Shown here piece by piece: positions 46,516 to 54,573 of a DNA stretch of 64,000 nt. The position numbers and the translations under genes are program-made. Every line of letters begins with the position of its first letter. Position 1 is the first letter of the stretch. The notes under the pieces are model-generated. The model had not been told where the DNA came from and made no database searches. It saw only the letters and a list, made by a program, of their open reading frames with translations. The stretch comes from Marinifilum caeruleilacunae (lineage in GTDB: Bacteria; Bacteroidota; Bacteroidia; Bacteroidales; Marinifilaceae): NCBI RefSeq assembly GCF_013141825.1, contig NZ_RZNH01000012.1:1-64000 (forward strand). Reading direction: 5' to 3'.

Positions 46516-47418
46516 ATGGTGAACTTAGAGTGGTACCGCACTTTTAAAGCAATTTACGAACGCGGAACCTTAACCGGAGCAGCAGAAACTTTATTGATAA
46601 CACAACCAGGTGTGAGTCAGCAACTCACAGCACTGGAAACCTATATGGGTGTTAAATTATTTGAGCGCAAACCGCGAAAAATGCTTCCAACACCCCATGG
46701 TATGCAGCTATACAACCAGATTGAAGAAGCCATTCAACAACTCGAAAAAACAGAAGAAAATTTTAAGCGGAAAACATTAATCAACCGCCCAACAGCAAAA
46801 GTGGGAATGTCCATAGAAATGTTTAATCATGCCTTTGCCTATATTCTGGATGAGCTGGAAATGAATGTTGAGTTTACTTTTGCGGAATACGAGGAGCTGC
46901 AATCCAAATTATTCGATAAAAAACTCGATCTCATTATAACCACTCTACAACACAATTATCAGCATGTTGAATACAAGCATTTTTGTAAAGAGGCATTATT
47001 ACTGGTTTGCAGTAAAGAGCTTGATACCATCCCTTTCAATCGCTATATCTACGAAAAGAAATTAAATGAGGCTGAAAAGTGGTTGAGCCAGCAAAACTGG
47101 TATTCCTATACGCACAAAATGGAAACCATTAAGTCGTTTTGGAACCATAATTTTAAAAAGAAACCCTATTTTAAACCTCGCTATGTAATTCCGAATTTAA
47201 GCGGTATGCTGCAAGCCATTCAATTGAATAAAGGAGTGTGCTTATTGCCCCTGAGTTTGTGCCAGGAGTTACTGGATAAAAATGAAATTAAGGAGTTGTG
47301 GCAAGGTGTTCAAACAACCTACTACGATAAATATTTTGCCTACCACACTCAAAGTAAAAATCTTACACAAGTAGAAGAAATTATTCAAATTATAGTGAAT
47401 CAATCAGTATGTAATTAA
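46516..47418 (+). CDS. LysR-family transcriptional regulator
   Basis: A 300-residue activator or repressor. The N-terminal helix-turn-helix holds GTLTGAAETLLITQPGVSQQ and ALETYMGVKLFERKPRK; the rest is a substrate-binding co-inducer domain. It is divergent from the DJ-1/YqhD operon with a 94-nt shared region, the standard layout in which a LysR regulator controls its neighbour. The next gene, an ArsC/Spx-like protein, starts 11 nt later and is likely cotranscribed. Confidence 0.9.
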   Translation: MVNLEWYRTFKAIYERGTLTGAAETLLITQPGVSQQLTALETYMGVKLFERKPRKMLPTPHGMQLYNQIEEAIQQLEKTEENFKRKTLINRPTAKVGMSIEMFNHAFAYILDELEMNVEFTFAEYEELQSKLFDKKLDLIITTLQHNYQHVEYKHFCKEALLLVCSKELDTIPFNRYIYEKKLNEAEKWLSQQNWYSYTHKMETIKSFWNHNFKKKPYFKPRYVIPNLSGMLQAIQLNKGVCLLPLSLCQELLDKNEIKELWQGVQTTYYDKYFAYHTQSKNLTQVEEIIQIIVNQSVCN

Positions 47419-47429
47419 ATCAATATCAA

Positions 47430-47783
47430 ATGAAAAAAATATACCATTTAAGTACTTGTACAACTTGTCAGAGAATTATAAAGGAACTTCAAATCGGTTC
47501 TGAGTTTGAAATGCAGGATATCAAAACGGATAAAATTGATAAAGTCCAGATCGAAGAAATGAAACAACTTTCAGGATCATACGAATCCTTATTCAGCAGA
47601 AGAGCCATGAAATACAAAGAACTTGGTTTAAAAGATAAGGTACTAGGTGAGGAGGATTATAAAGAATACATTCTTCAGGAATACACATTCCTAAAAAGAC
47701 CAGTTCTTTTGATTGATGGTGAAATATTTATAGGCAATGCTAAAAAAACAGTTGAGAATGCCAGAAAAGCATTGGGCAAATAA
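47430..47783 (+). CDS. ArsC/Spx-family thioredoxin-fold protein (YffB-like)
   Basis: A 117-residue protein with a thioredoxin-like fold and a redox motif CTTC near residue 9, LDIK-type strands (MQDIKTDKID) and a closing RPVLLIDGEIFIGN. Family members are glutaredoxin-linked arsenate reductases or Spx-type regulators; the true arsenate reductase of the window is the LMW-type ArsC at 43619. It probably acts in thiol stress. It follows the LysR gene. Confidence 0.82.
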   Translation: MKKIYHLSTCTTCQRIIKELQIGSEFEMQDIKTDKIDKVQIEEMKQLSGSYESLFSRRAMKYKELGLKDKVLGEEDYKEYILQEYTFLKRPVLLIDGEIFIGNAKKTVENARKALGK

Positions 47784-47910
47784 GGAATTCTGAAGTACAT
47801 GCATTTTGTATTTTTCTGATTAAGTGATAACTTATGCAATGTATCAATTCATTTTTGTGGATTGATAGATCAATTATGAAGTTCTATTAGAAACCTTAAA
47901 ACTTTTACTT

Positions 47911-48255
47911 ATGCCATATTTAAAAGTTCAGACCAATGAAAGTTTCTCTAATAAGAAACAACAAAGCTTTTTAAAAGAGTGCTCCGCCTTAATCTCTTTT
48001 GAGCTGGGAAAACCTGAAAAATATGTAATGACCGCTTTCGAACCAAAAATTGAAATGACCCTAAGTGGATCGGCAGAACCAGCCATGTTTTTACAATTAA
48101 AAAGCATTGGTTTGCCCGACACAAAAACCAAAGATTTATCGAACAAATTTGCAAGTCTTGTAGAAGAGCAACTAAAAATTCCAAAAGATCGGGTTTACGT
48201 TGAATTCATGGATGTACCCAGAGGTTTTTGGGGTTGGAACGGAATTTTATTCTAG
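47911..48255 (+). CDS. MIF-superfamily (tautomerase-like) protein
   Basis: A 114-residue protein of the macrophage migration inhibitory factor superfamily. The catalytic Pro2 follows the initiator Met (MPYLKVQTNE), the family segments KPEKYVMTAF and KIPKDRVYVEF are present, and it ends with the ordered MDVPRGFWGWNG. It may tautomerise phenylpyruvate-like compounds; the real substrate is unknown. Bacterial MIF homologues are uncommon. It lies 128 nt after the Spx-like gene with no shared promoter evident. Confidence 0.85.
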   Translation: MPYLKVQTNESFSNKKQQSFLKECSALISFELGKPEKYVMTAFEPKIEMTLSGSAEPAMFLQLKSIGLPDTKTKDLSNKFASLVEEQLKIPKDRVYVEFMDVPRGFWGWNGILF

Positions 48256-48382
48256 GCATTTTTGACATCACGAAAGTGCAAAAATAAATTTTCAGTTAAT
48301 TTTTTAACAATTAGATAAATTTTTATTGTTTTTATAAATTTTTTATACAACTTTACATCCGAAATTAAAATTGTAAGCACAG

Positions 48383-48445
48383 ATGACATTAACATTGAAA
48401 TACAAGAAACAGAATAAACGCAATAAACAGTTGTTGTTTGGATGA
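48383..48445 (+). CDS. Lysine-rich leader peptide of lysC-lysA
   Basis: A 20-codon open frame too short for ordinary gene finding. Its product MTLTLKYKKQNKRNKQLLFG has five lysines (codons at 48398, 48404, 48407, 48416, 48425), three of them in the middle of the frame. It lies between a plausible promoter (TTG at 48326-48328, TACAACTT near 48346) and the terminator at 48479, ahead of lysine-biosynthesis genes. No strong Shine-Dalgarno is seen, which is normal here. Expression is not shown by sequence alone. Confidence 0.6.
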   Translation: MTLTLKYKKQNKRNKQLLFG

Positions 48446-48447
48446 GA

Positions 48448-48506
48448 TTGTAGAATAATGTAATGCTTAAAACATAAGGCCTGCAGAGATTCTGCAGGCT
48501 TTTTTT
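48448..48506 (+). promoter_or_regulatory. Candidate lysine attenuator
   Basis: The terminator hairpin has perfect 9-nt arms (48479-48487, 48491-48499) with a GAT loop, then seven T at 48500-48506. A competing segment TTGTAGAAT at 48448-48456, just past the leader stop, can pair with ATTCTGCAG at 48489-48497 (nine pairs, two G-U). A ribosome paused at the lysine codons would leave it free; one reaching the stop would cover it. It meets the terminator's 3' arm, not the usual 5' arm, so the exact switch is uncertain. Confidence 0.6.
48479..48506 (+). terminator. Intrinsic terminator in the lysC leader
   Basis: GCCTGCAGA and TCTGCAGGC pair perfectly and are followed by seven T. It stands 75 nt before the lysC start codon, between leader peptide and gene, not after a gene, so it must be read through for lysC to be made. 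Confidence 0.85.
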
Positions 48507-48581
48507 GAACTGTAATTAAATATTTAAGCGAAACATACAAACTCCCATTATAAATGGGATAACAAATTAAACTATTAACCA

Positions 48582-49892
48582 ATGAAAGTTTTAAAGTTTG
48601 GTGGAACTTCAGTCGGATCCCCTGAAAGAATTCAGAATCTGGCAAACCTGGTTCAATGCAACGAACCTGTAATTATTGTTTTATCGGCTATGGCAGGAAC
48701 CACAAATGCTTTAGTTGAAATTACTGATCTCCTTTACCGAAAGGATATGAGCAAAGCTAGTGAACAAATCAATAATCTGGAAGAACAATATCGAAAACGA
48801 ATTGAAGAACTGTACACCAGCGAGGAATATAAAACCAAAGGAAATGAACTGATTACATCCCATTTTGATTACATCAGAAATTTTGTAAACAGAAGTTTTA
48901 CGGCATTACAGGAAAAAGCAATTTTAGCACAAGGCGAATTAATATCGACTGCCATGTTCCATTTTTACTTGTCTGAAATTGGTGTAAATTCGGCCTTGCT
49001 ATCGGCTTTAAACTTTATGAGAATTGATAAGGATGGTGAACCTGACTATTTCTACATACAGGAAAACCTTGAGCGTATTCTTACAGAACAAGCAGACCAA
49101 AATTTGTTTATCACACAGGGTTTTATTTGTCGAAATGCATATGGAGAAGTAGACAATTTAAAGAGAGGTGGCAGCGATTACACAGCATCTCTTATTGGAT
49201 CTGTTTTACAGGTAGATGAAGTTCAGATTTGGACCGATATCGACGGGTTTCATAACAATGATCCAAGATATGTGGACAATACTTCGGCATTGCAACAATT
49301 ATCATTCGATGAAGCTGCTGAGTTGGCCTATTTTGGGGCTAAAATTATGCACCCTTCCAGCATTATGCCTTGTAAACTCAAAAGTGTTCCGGTGCGACTA
49401 AAAAACACATTAAGCCCTGCCGAAGAGGGAACTCTAATAACCGATGATGAAACAGGAAAAGGAATTAAGGCAATTGCTGCTAAAGATGGAATTACTGCGG
49501 TAAAAATTAAATCGGGCAGAATGTTATTGGCTTATGGATTTCTAAGAAAAGTATTTGAAATTTTCGAAATCTATAAAACACCAATTGACATGATCACCAC
49601 TTCGGAGGTAGCCATTTCCTTAACCATTGATGATGCAACAAATTTGAAAGCAATTGAGGCAGAATTGGTAAAATTTGGGATGGTAGAAATCGATGAAAAC
49701 CAATCGATAATTTGTATTGTTGGTGATTTTATTTCAGAATCGACCGGAAGTGCAAAAAAAGTACTGGAAGCATTGGAAAACATACCATTACGAATGATAT
49801 CTTACGGCGGTAGCAAACATAACATTTCAGTTCTTATCAATCAGGAAGATAAAGTTTCGGCCCTTCAAACATTAAGCAAAAATTTATTTTAA
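48582..49892 (+). CDS. lysC: Aspartate kinase, monofunctional
   Basis: A 436-residue enzyme that phosphorylates aspartate, the first step to lysine, threonine, methionine and diaminopimelate. The kinase marks KFGGTSVG at the start, RGGSDYTASLIG near residue 195, and a C-terminal regulatory part with ACT domains (KIKSGRMLLAYGFLRKVFEIF, then SIICIVGDF) are all present. It is not fused to homoserine dehydrogenase. It is followed 28 nt later by lysA and preceded by the leader and terminator, so lysine level likely sets expression. Feedback inhibition through the ACT domains is likely but not tested. Confidence 0.94.
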   Translation: MKVLKFGGTSVGSPERIQNLANLVQCNEPVIIVLSAMAGTTNALVEITDLLYRKDMSKASEQINNLEEQYRKRIEELYTSEEYKTKGNELITSHFDYIRNFVNRSFTALQEKAILAQGELISTAMFHFYLSEIGVNSALLSALNFMRIDKDGEPDYFYIQENLERILTEQADQNLFITQGFICRNAYGEVDNLKRGGSDYTASLIGSVLQVDEVQIWTDIDGFHNNDPRYVDNTSALQQLSFDEAAELAYFGAKIMHPSSIMPCKLKSVPVRLKNTLSPAEEGTLITDDETGKGIKAIAAKDGITAVKIKSGRMLLAYGFLRKVFEIFEIYKTPIDMITTSEVAISLTIDDATNLKAIEAELVKFGMVEIDENQSIICIVGDFISESTGSAKKVLEALENIPLRMISYGGSKHNISVLINQEDKVSALQTLSKNLF

Positions 49893-49920
49893 ATTTGCTG
49901 CTCAAAATCTAAAATGAATC

Positions 49921-51078
49921 ATGTTTAACAAGAGTAGAATAGAACAATTCAAGCATTTACCCACTCCATTTTATTATTATGATATGGAGTTGCTTAAAGA
50001 GACTTTAGATCTTATTCATACCGAATCGTCGAAGTATGGATATCATGTTCATTATGCGGTAAAAGCCAATGCCAATCCAAAAATCATGAAATTGGTACAA
50101 TCTTATGGTTTTGGTGCCGACTGTGTAAGTGGAAATGAAGTAACCAGATCTTTAGAAACCGGGTTTTCAGCAGACAAAATTGTGTATGCTGGTGTTGGAA
50201 AATCAGACAGAGAAATCTTAACTGCGCTAGAAGCAGGGATTTTTTGTTTCAATTGTGAGTCGATTCCTGAAATAGAGTTAATCAATGAATTGGCTGAACA
50301 GACTAATAAGACTGCAAGAATTGCAATCAGGATTAATCCAAACGTTGACGCCAACACGCATCACTACATCACCACCGGCATTGAGGAGAACAAATTTGGA
50401 ATTAACCGTTGGGAATTTGATTCGGTACTGGAAACACTTGAAAAGTCGAAGAATATCAAATTGGAGGGCTTACATTTCCATATTGGTTCTCAGATTACCG
50501 ACACCGAAGTATTTAAAGGTCTTTGCATTAGAGTAAATGAAATCCAGCAATGGTTTAACGATCGCCAAATATTTGTAGACCACCTAAATGTGGGTGGCGG
50601 TTTTGGTATTGATTACGATCAGCCAGATGTAAATCCCATTTCTGATTTTGTTACCTACTTTGGAATTTTTAATCAATTCCTTGATTTAAAACCAAATCAG
50701 CAGTTGCATTTTGAATTGGGGAGATCGGTAGTAGCACAATGTGGAAGTCTGATTTCTAAAGTCTTATATATTAAAAATGGTGCTAAAACCAAGTTTGCCA
50801 TTCTTGATGCAGGAATGACTGAACTTTTGCGTCCGGCTCTTTACCAGGCTTATCACAAAATTGAAAACATTACTTCTGTTGAAACAGAGGAGGTTTATGA
50901 TGTGGTTGGACCAATTTGCGAATCGTCGGATAGTTTTGGTAAGGCTGTTAGCTTGCCAGCAACCAAAAGAAATGATTTGATTGCTCTAAGATCGGCTGGT
51001 GCTTATGGTGAGACCATGGCTTCGAGATACAATCTTAGAGATATCGCAGAATCGATTTTCTCAGATGAATTAAAATAA
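49921..51078 (+). CDS. lysA: Diaminopimelate decarboxylase
   Basis: A 385-residue PLP enzyme that decarboxylates meso-diaminopimelate to lysine, the last step. The PLP lysine is in HYAVKANANP, with HIGSQ, GGGFGIDY for the phosphate, ELGRSVV and the cross-subunit Cys in CESSDSF. The final GAYGETMASRYN also fits. It forms an operon with lysC, so the first and last enzymes of the lysine path share control. It ends at a strong terminator. Confidence 0.94.
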   Translation: MFNKSRIEQFKHLPTPFYYYDMELLKETLDLIHTESSKYGYHVHYAVKANANPKIMKLVQSYGFGADCVSGNEVTRSLETGFSADKIVYAGVGKSDREILTALEAGIFCFNCESIPEIELINELAEQTNKTARIAIRINPNVDANTHHYITTGIEENKFGINRWEFDSVLETLEKSKNIKLEGLHFHIGSQITDTEVFKGLCIRVNEIQQWFNDRQIFVDHLNVGGGFGIDYDQPDVNPISDFVTYFGIFNQFLDLKPNQQLHFELGRSVVAQCGSLISKVLYIKNGAKTKFAILDAGMTELLRPALYQAYHKIENITSVETEEVYDVVGPICESSDSFGKAVSLPATKRNDLIALRSAGAYGETMASRYNLRDIAESIFSDELK

Positions 51079-51101
51079 TCAGCGAAAGCTGTAACAAATA
51101 C

Positions 51102-51131
51102 AAAGGCAATATTCTTAAGAGTATTGCCTTT
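51102..51131 (+). terminator. Terminator of the lysC-lysA operon
   Basis: Two 15-nt arms (51102-51116 and 51117-51131) form a nearly perfect stem with one G-U, and a T-rich run follows. It lies 23 nt past lysA. Confidence 0.9.
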
Positions 51132-51161
51132 TTCTTTCTCGTTTTTTAGAACGGACTCAGC

Positions 51162-52253
51162 TTATTTAAATCCAATTTTTTTGAGTAGTGATTTGGAAGG
51201 CACAATAAAAAGCGTAAGGTTGTAAAACATTCCTCCTTTTGCATAGGAATCAATAATATTGTCTTCACTTGTTAGCTTACTTCCCGATAAACTTAGTGCG
51301 TTGTTTTTGTTGGTTACATCAAAATTGATATTGCTTCGGTATCCACCTTCGAATGATAACCAAAGCCAATCGGTAATTCCTTTTTCTATTTCCAGAGAGA
51401 AGTTTACATCAGATCTTCTGAATTCAAGGGTTTTAAAATCACTTAATGATGGATTATCTGCCGAAGCATCACCATCTGCCGGCACTTCATCGAAATGGAT
51501 ACTGTAACTGCCCCCTTTTAAATAAGCTTTGGCATTGATAAAACAAAGCTCCGATGGTTGATACCTCAATTTCACCTTGGCAGGCAGAAAAGCTTCTACG
51601 CCCCATTTATCGGCAAAAGTATGGTTGTAAACAAAGGTTGGAAATACCAGTGGATCACCAAAAGTGTAGGAAAAGGCTACTCCAACTCCCCAGGATTTGT
51701 ACTTATTTATTTTCCATCCCATTACAGGAGAAATCTCCATTTTAAGAAAAGTATATTTGCTTACATCGCCGATATGATCTTTCCAGTAATCTCCTTTTAA
51801 TTTTCCATTAAAACGAAGCATAAAATATCGATTCCTTTTCCATTGAGTCATCAGGTAAAAGCTACCGCCCAAACTCTTCATATTTTTATCATGAAGTCTT
51901 CTGTAAAAAGGATAAGTTATATTTTTACTATCATGAAAATGAATTTCCTCATCGCTATATTCGATACTACCGGCTATTTTAAGATTCTTTTTTACTGATA
52001 TTGGAAATCGGAGCTTGGTCTTGAAAATTCGATTGTAATCCACCTTCCCTTTTCCATCGCCATATATTTCTGATTTTGAACCAACATCAAATCCGGTCAT
52101 TCCGTGATAGGAAGCCTCGTATCCACGCACCGGACCACTTCCCACAACACTTGGGTTCCAATCGTATACGGTTGTGTCGCTACTAAACTGAGCCTGAACA
52201 CAACAAGCAATTCCAAGAAAACAAAAAGTGAAGATTAACTTTTTAAAACTCAT
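51162..52253 (-). CDS. Outer-membrane beta-barrel protein of unknown function (DUF6268-like)
   Basis: A 363-residue protein with a signal peptide ending CVQAQ. It has alternating short strands with aromatic girdle residues (KIAGSIEYSDEEI, YFMLRFNGKLKGDY, VGVAFSYTFGD, FSLEIEKGITDWLWLSFEGGY), a pattern of a porin-like barrel. The match to a DUF6268-type family is from memory and low in confidence. The reading frame extends four codons to 52265; the ATG at 52253 precedes the signal peptide and is preferred. Confidence 0.7.
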   Translation of the reverse strand: MSFKKLIFTFCFLGIACCVQAQFSSDTTVYDWNPSVVGSGPVRGYEASYHGMTGFDVGSKSEIYGDGKGKVDYNRIFKTKLRFPISVKKNLKIAGSIEYSDEEIHFHDSKNITYPFYRRLHDKNMKSLGGSFYLMTQWKRNRYFMLRFNGKLKGDYWKDHIGDVSKYTFLKMEISPVMGWKINKYKSWGVGVAFSYTFGDPLVFPTFVYNHTFADKWGVEAFLPAKVKLRYQPSELCFINAKAYLKGGSYSIHFDEVPADGDASADNPSLSDFKTLEFRRSDVNFSLEIEKGITDWLWLSFEGGYRSNINFDVTNKNNALSLSGSKLTSEDNIIDSYAKGGMFYNLTLFIVPSKSLLKKIGFK

Positions 52254-52342
52254 ATATTGTATCATTATTAAAGCACTAAGATAATGCTTTAGTACTTTGA
52301 TACGAACGAAATAATCTTTTGTTTATTGCCAAAAGTTTTAGC

Positions 52343-54547
52343 TTAGAACCAATAGCCCAAGCTTACATAGTTTAACACCTTTTTCTTTTTATTGGAAAAC
52401 ATTAAAGAAAACTCCATTGGCCCAATAATACTATTGTAAGAATAGGTCAAACCCAATCCCCGAATCCATTCACCTGTCGTTAACGATTCGTTCACATCTT
52501 CGGTAATTTTTCCAATATTTGCTTTAAATATCAGGTAATTGTTCCGAAACAGTTCATATTGAAAATCGCCCCTAAATACAAAGGAATTGGTTGATGCAAC
52601 TTCCATTCGTTCCAAGCCTACAAAAGGCATCTGAATATCGAAATAATCTGTTTGATCAATTCCACCAGTATAGGTCAAAAAGAAAGCTGGAATATTCTTT
52701 CCCCAAATGACTCTACCATAGAATTTAGGATAAACCGTAAACTTATCGGTAAGGCTAATGGCTTTCTGAAATTTCACGTGAGCAATAGATGCTGGTCTTT
52801 CCATTCCATCAAGGCTTGCACCATTATTGGTCACCAACTTGTATTCAGCAAACAAACTGATCCCTCTTTTCGGATAATATGCTTTCTCATGCGAGTCCAA
52901 ACGCAGGAAAGCATAATACGAAAAGAAATAATCTTCATCGTTTCCTTCCTCTAATTCGGATAAAATAAAATTCGATTTTACTTTGTAATACTCAGCTTTA
53001 GCACCAATACCAATCGAATAGGATTCCTTAAAAATCGAATGAATATTCATATCGAATTTCAGATAATCCAGGTCATAATTCCCCACCTGCTCCCAGTCTT
53101 CGTAGGCATTCACATTCCAATCGTTGTATTCTGCCTGCAAGGTAATACCTGGTTTTAGGCCATTATCAATGGCATAGGTAGTTACGAACCTTGGAGTCTC
53201 CGATAATTTTAAATCGAAGGATAAATGAGAACCACTTCTCAGTTTATTACGAAAGGTTGTATTTAAAAGTACACCGGCTTTGTTGTCCGAATCGTAACGA
53301 AGCCCAACATTAAATCGCTTTGTCGTACGTTCCTTCACCCTAACCTGTAGCGTTTTGGCTCTATTACCAAGCATTCTAAAGTCTACCTGGTCAAAATACT
53401 TGCTTCCATATCCCCAGTTGATCCCTTGTTTTAACTGGTGTAAGCTAACTTCACCAGGGATATCAAGATTAAATTTACCTGCCAATAAAGATTTACTTAC
53501 CTCGTTAAGTCCACTGTATTCTACATTTTTGATATAGTATGTTGTGGTATCTACAGGTGGTTTATACCTTTTTACCTTACTTTTCTTAAGCTGATATTTC
53601 TCTTTTAGATCTTTTAAAACCGGTACAAATTCACGACCAATTTCTTCCCCTTTTCGAATTAAAGAATCTGCTTCATTAAAACTTCCTACTGAGTAATTGT
53701 TAATGTTCGGCTTAATATAAACATCAACAAAATCAATGTTCTTTTTAAACTCATTAAGCGACATTAAAGAAACTGTCTGGTTGATTATATCCAGAAAAGA
53801 GCTTAATTCTTCCTTCGATTTAGGTCCTGCCTGAACATCAACACCAATCACAATATCGGCTCCCATGTCAACCACTTCCTTTACCGGAAAGTTATTCACC
53901 ATTCCACCGTCAACCAATAGTCTGCCATCAATTTCGATGGGCGAAAAAACAGTAGGAATGGCCATACTTGCCCGCATGGCTTCGGGCAGGTATCCATTGT
54001 CCAATATTACGGCCTCCCCGGTTTCGATATCAGTGGCAACACAAACAAAAGGGATTGGTAATTTATTAAAATCTGTTACATCGTGATAATCGATGGATAA
54101 CCTTTCGAAAAGATTGATTACATTCTGACCTTTTACAATTCCGCTAGGCAATTGAATGCCTTTGGGTTTTATGGGGAAGGACAAAACATGGCGTTCGTAA
54201 TTTTGTTTTTCGTGAAACGGAACATATTTACGCGAAATTTCATCGGCAAGCAATTTGTCCCAATTCTGACTCAGAATCATATCTTCTATCTGCTGTGCAG
54301 AATAACCAATGGAGTAAAAGCCTCCAATGATACTTCCCATACTTGTTCCCGAAATGTAATCGATTGGGATTTCCAATTCATCGATAATTTTCAGCACTCC
54401 AACGTGAGCAAAACCCTTGGCTCCGCCACCACTTAGTACCAAACCAATTTTAGGTCTTTTCCCATTGTATAAAGAATCGTTTTTAACATTTGCCATCGTC
54501 GAAAAACTAATTGCAAATAGTAAAAACAGGAGTAAAGGGTGTTTCAT
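52343..54547 (-). CDS. Patatin-domain outer-membrane protein (PlpD-like type Vd candidate)
   Basis: A 734-residue exported protein. A signal peptide ends MANVK; a patatin domain follows (about 33-230) with GLVLSGGGAKGFAHVGVL, the Ser nucleophile in GTSMGSIIGG and the Asp in VDGGMVNNFPV. A POTRA-like region (about 330-400) and a C-terminal BamA/surface-antigen barrel (about 400-734, ending LNYVSLGYWF) complete it. This is the arrangement of PlpD-type autotransported lipases, where the barrel places the lipase at the cell surface. It is cotranscribed with nothing obvious. Confidence 0.85.
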   Translation of the reverse strand: MKHPLLLFLLFAISFSTMANVKNDSLYNGKRPKIGLVLSGGGAKGFAHVGVLKIIDELEIPIDYISGTSMGSIIGGFYSIGYSAQQIEDMILSQNWDKLLADEISRKYVPFHEKQNYERHVLSFPIKPKGIQLPSGIVKGQNVINLFERLSIDYHDVTDFNKLPIPFVCVATDIETGEAVILDNGYLPEAMRASMAIPTVFSPIEIDGRLLVDGGMVNNFPVKEVVDMGADIVIGVDVQAGPKSKEELSSFLDIINQTVSLMSLNEFKKNIDFVDVYIKPNINNYSVGSFNEADSLIRKGEEIGREFVPVLKDLKEKYQLKKSKVKRYKPPVDTTTYYIKNVEYSGLNEVSKSLLAGKFNLDIPGEVSLHQLKQGINWGYGSKYFDQVDFRMLGNRAKTLQVRVKERTTKRFNVGLRYDSDNKAGVLLNTTFRNKLRSGSHLSFDLKLSETPRFVTTYAIDNGLKPGITLQAEYNDWNVNAYEDWEQVGNYDLDYLKFDMNIHSIFKESYSIGIGAKAEYYKVKSNFILSELEEGNDEDYFFSYYAFLRLDSHEKAYYPKRGISLFAEYKLVTNNGASLDGMERPASIAHVKFQKAISLTDKFTVYPKFYGRVIWGKNIPAFFLTYTGGIDQTDYFDIQMPFVGLERMEVASTNSFVFRGDFQYELFRNNYLIFKANIGKITEDVNESLTTGEWIRGLGLTYSYNSIIGPMEFSLMFSNKKKKVLNYVSLGYWF

Positions 54548-54573
54548 TCTGTAATGATGCTTATGAATTGATC

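Noticed and set aside
48256-48382. Lysine riboswitch (L-box) upstream of lysC
   Set aside because: The leader is far shorter than an L-box and lacks the multi-helix arrangement; only the short hairpin and leader frame are present.
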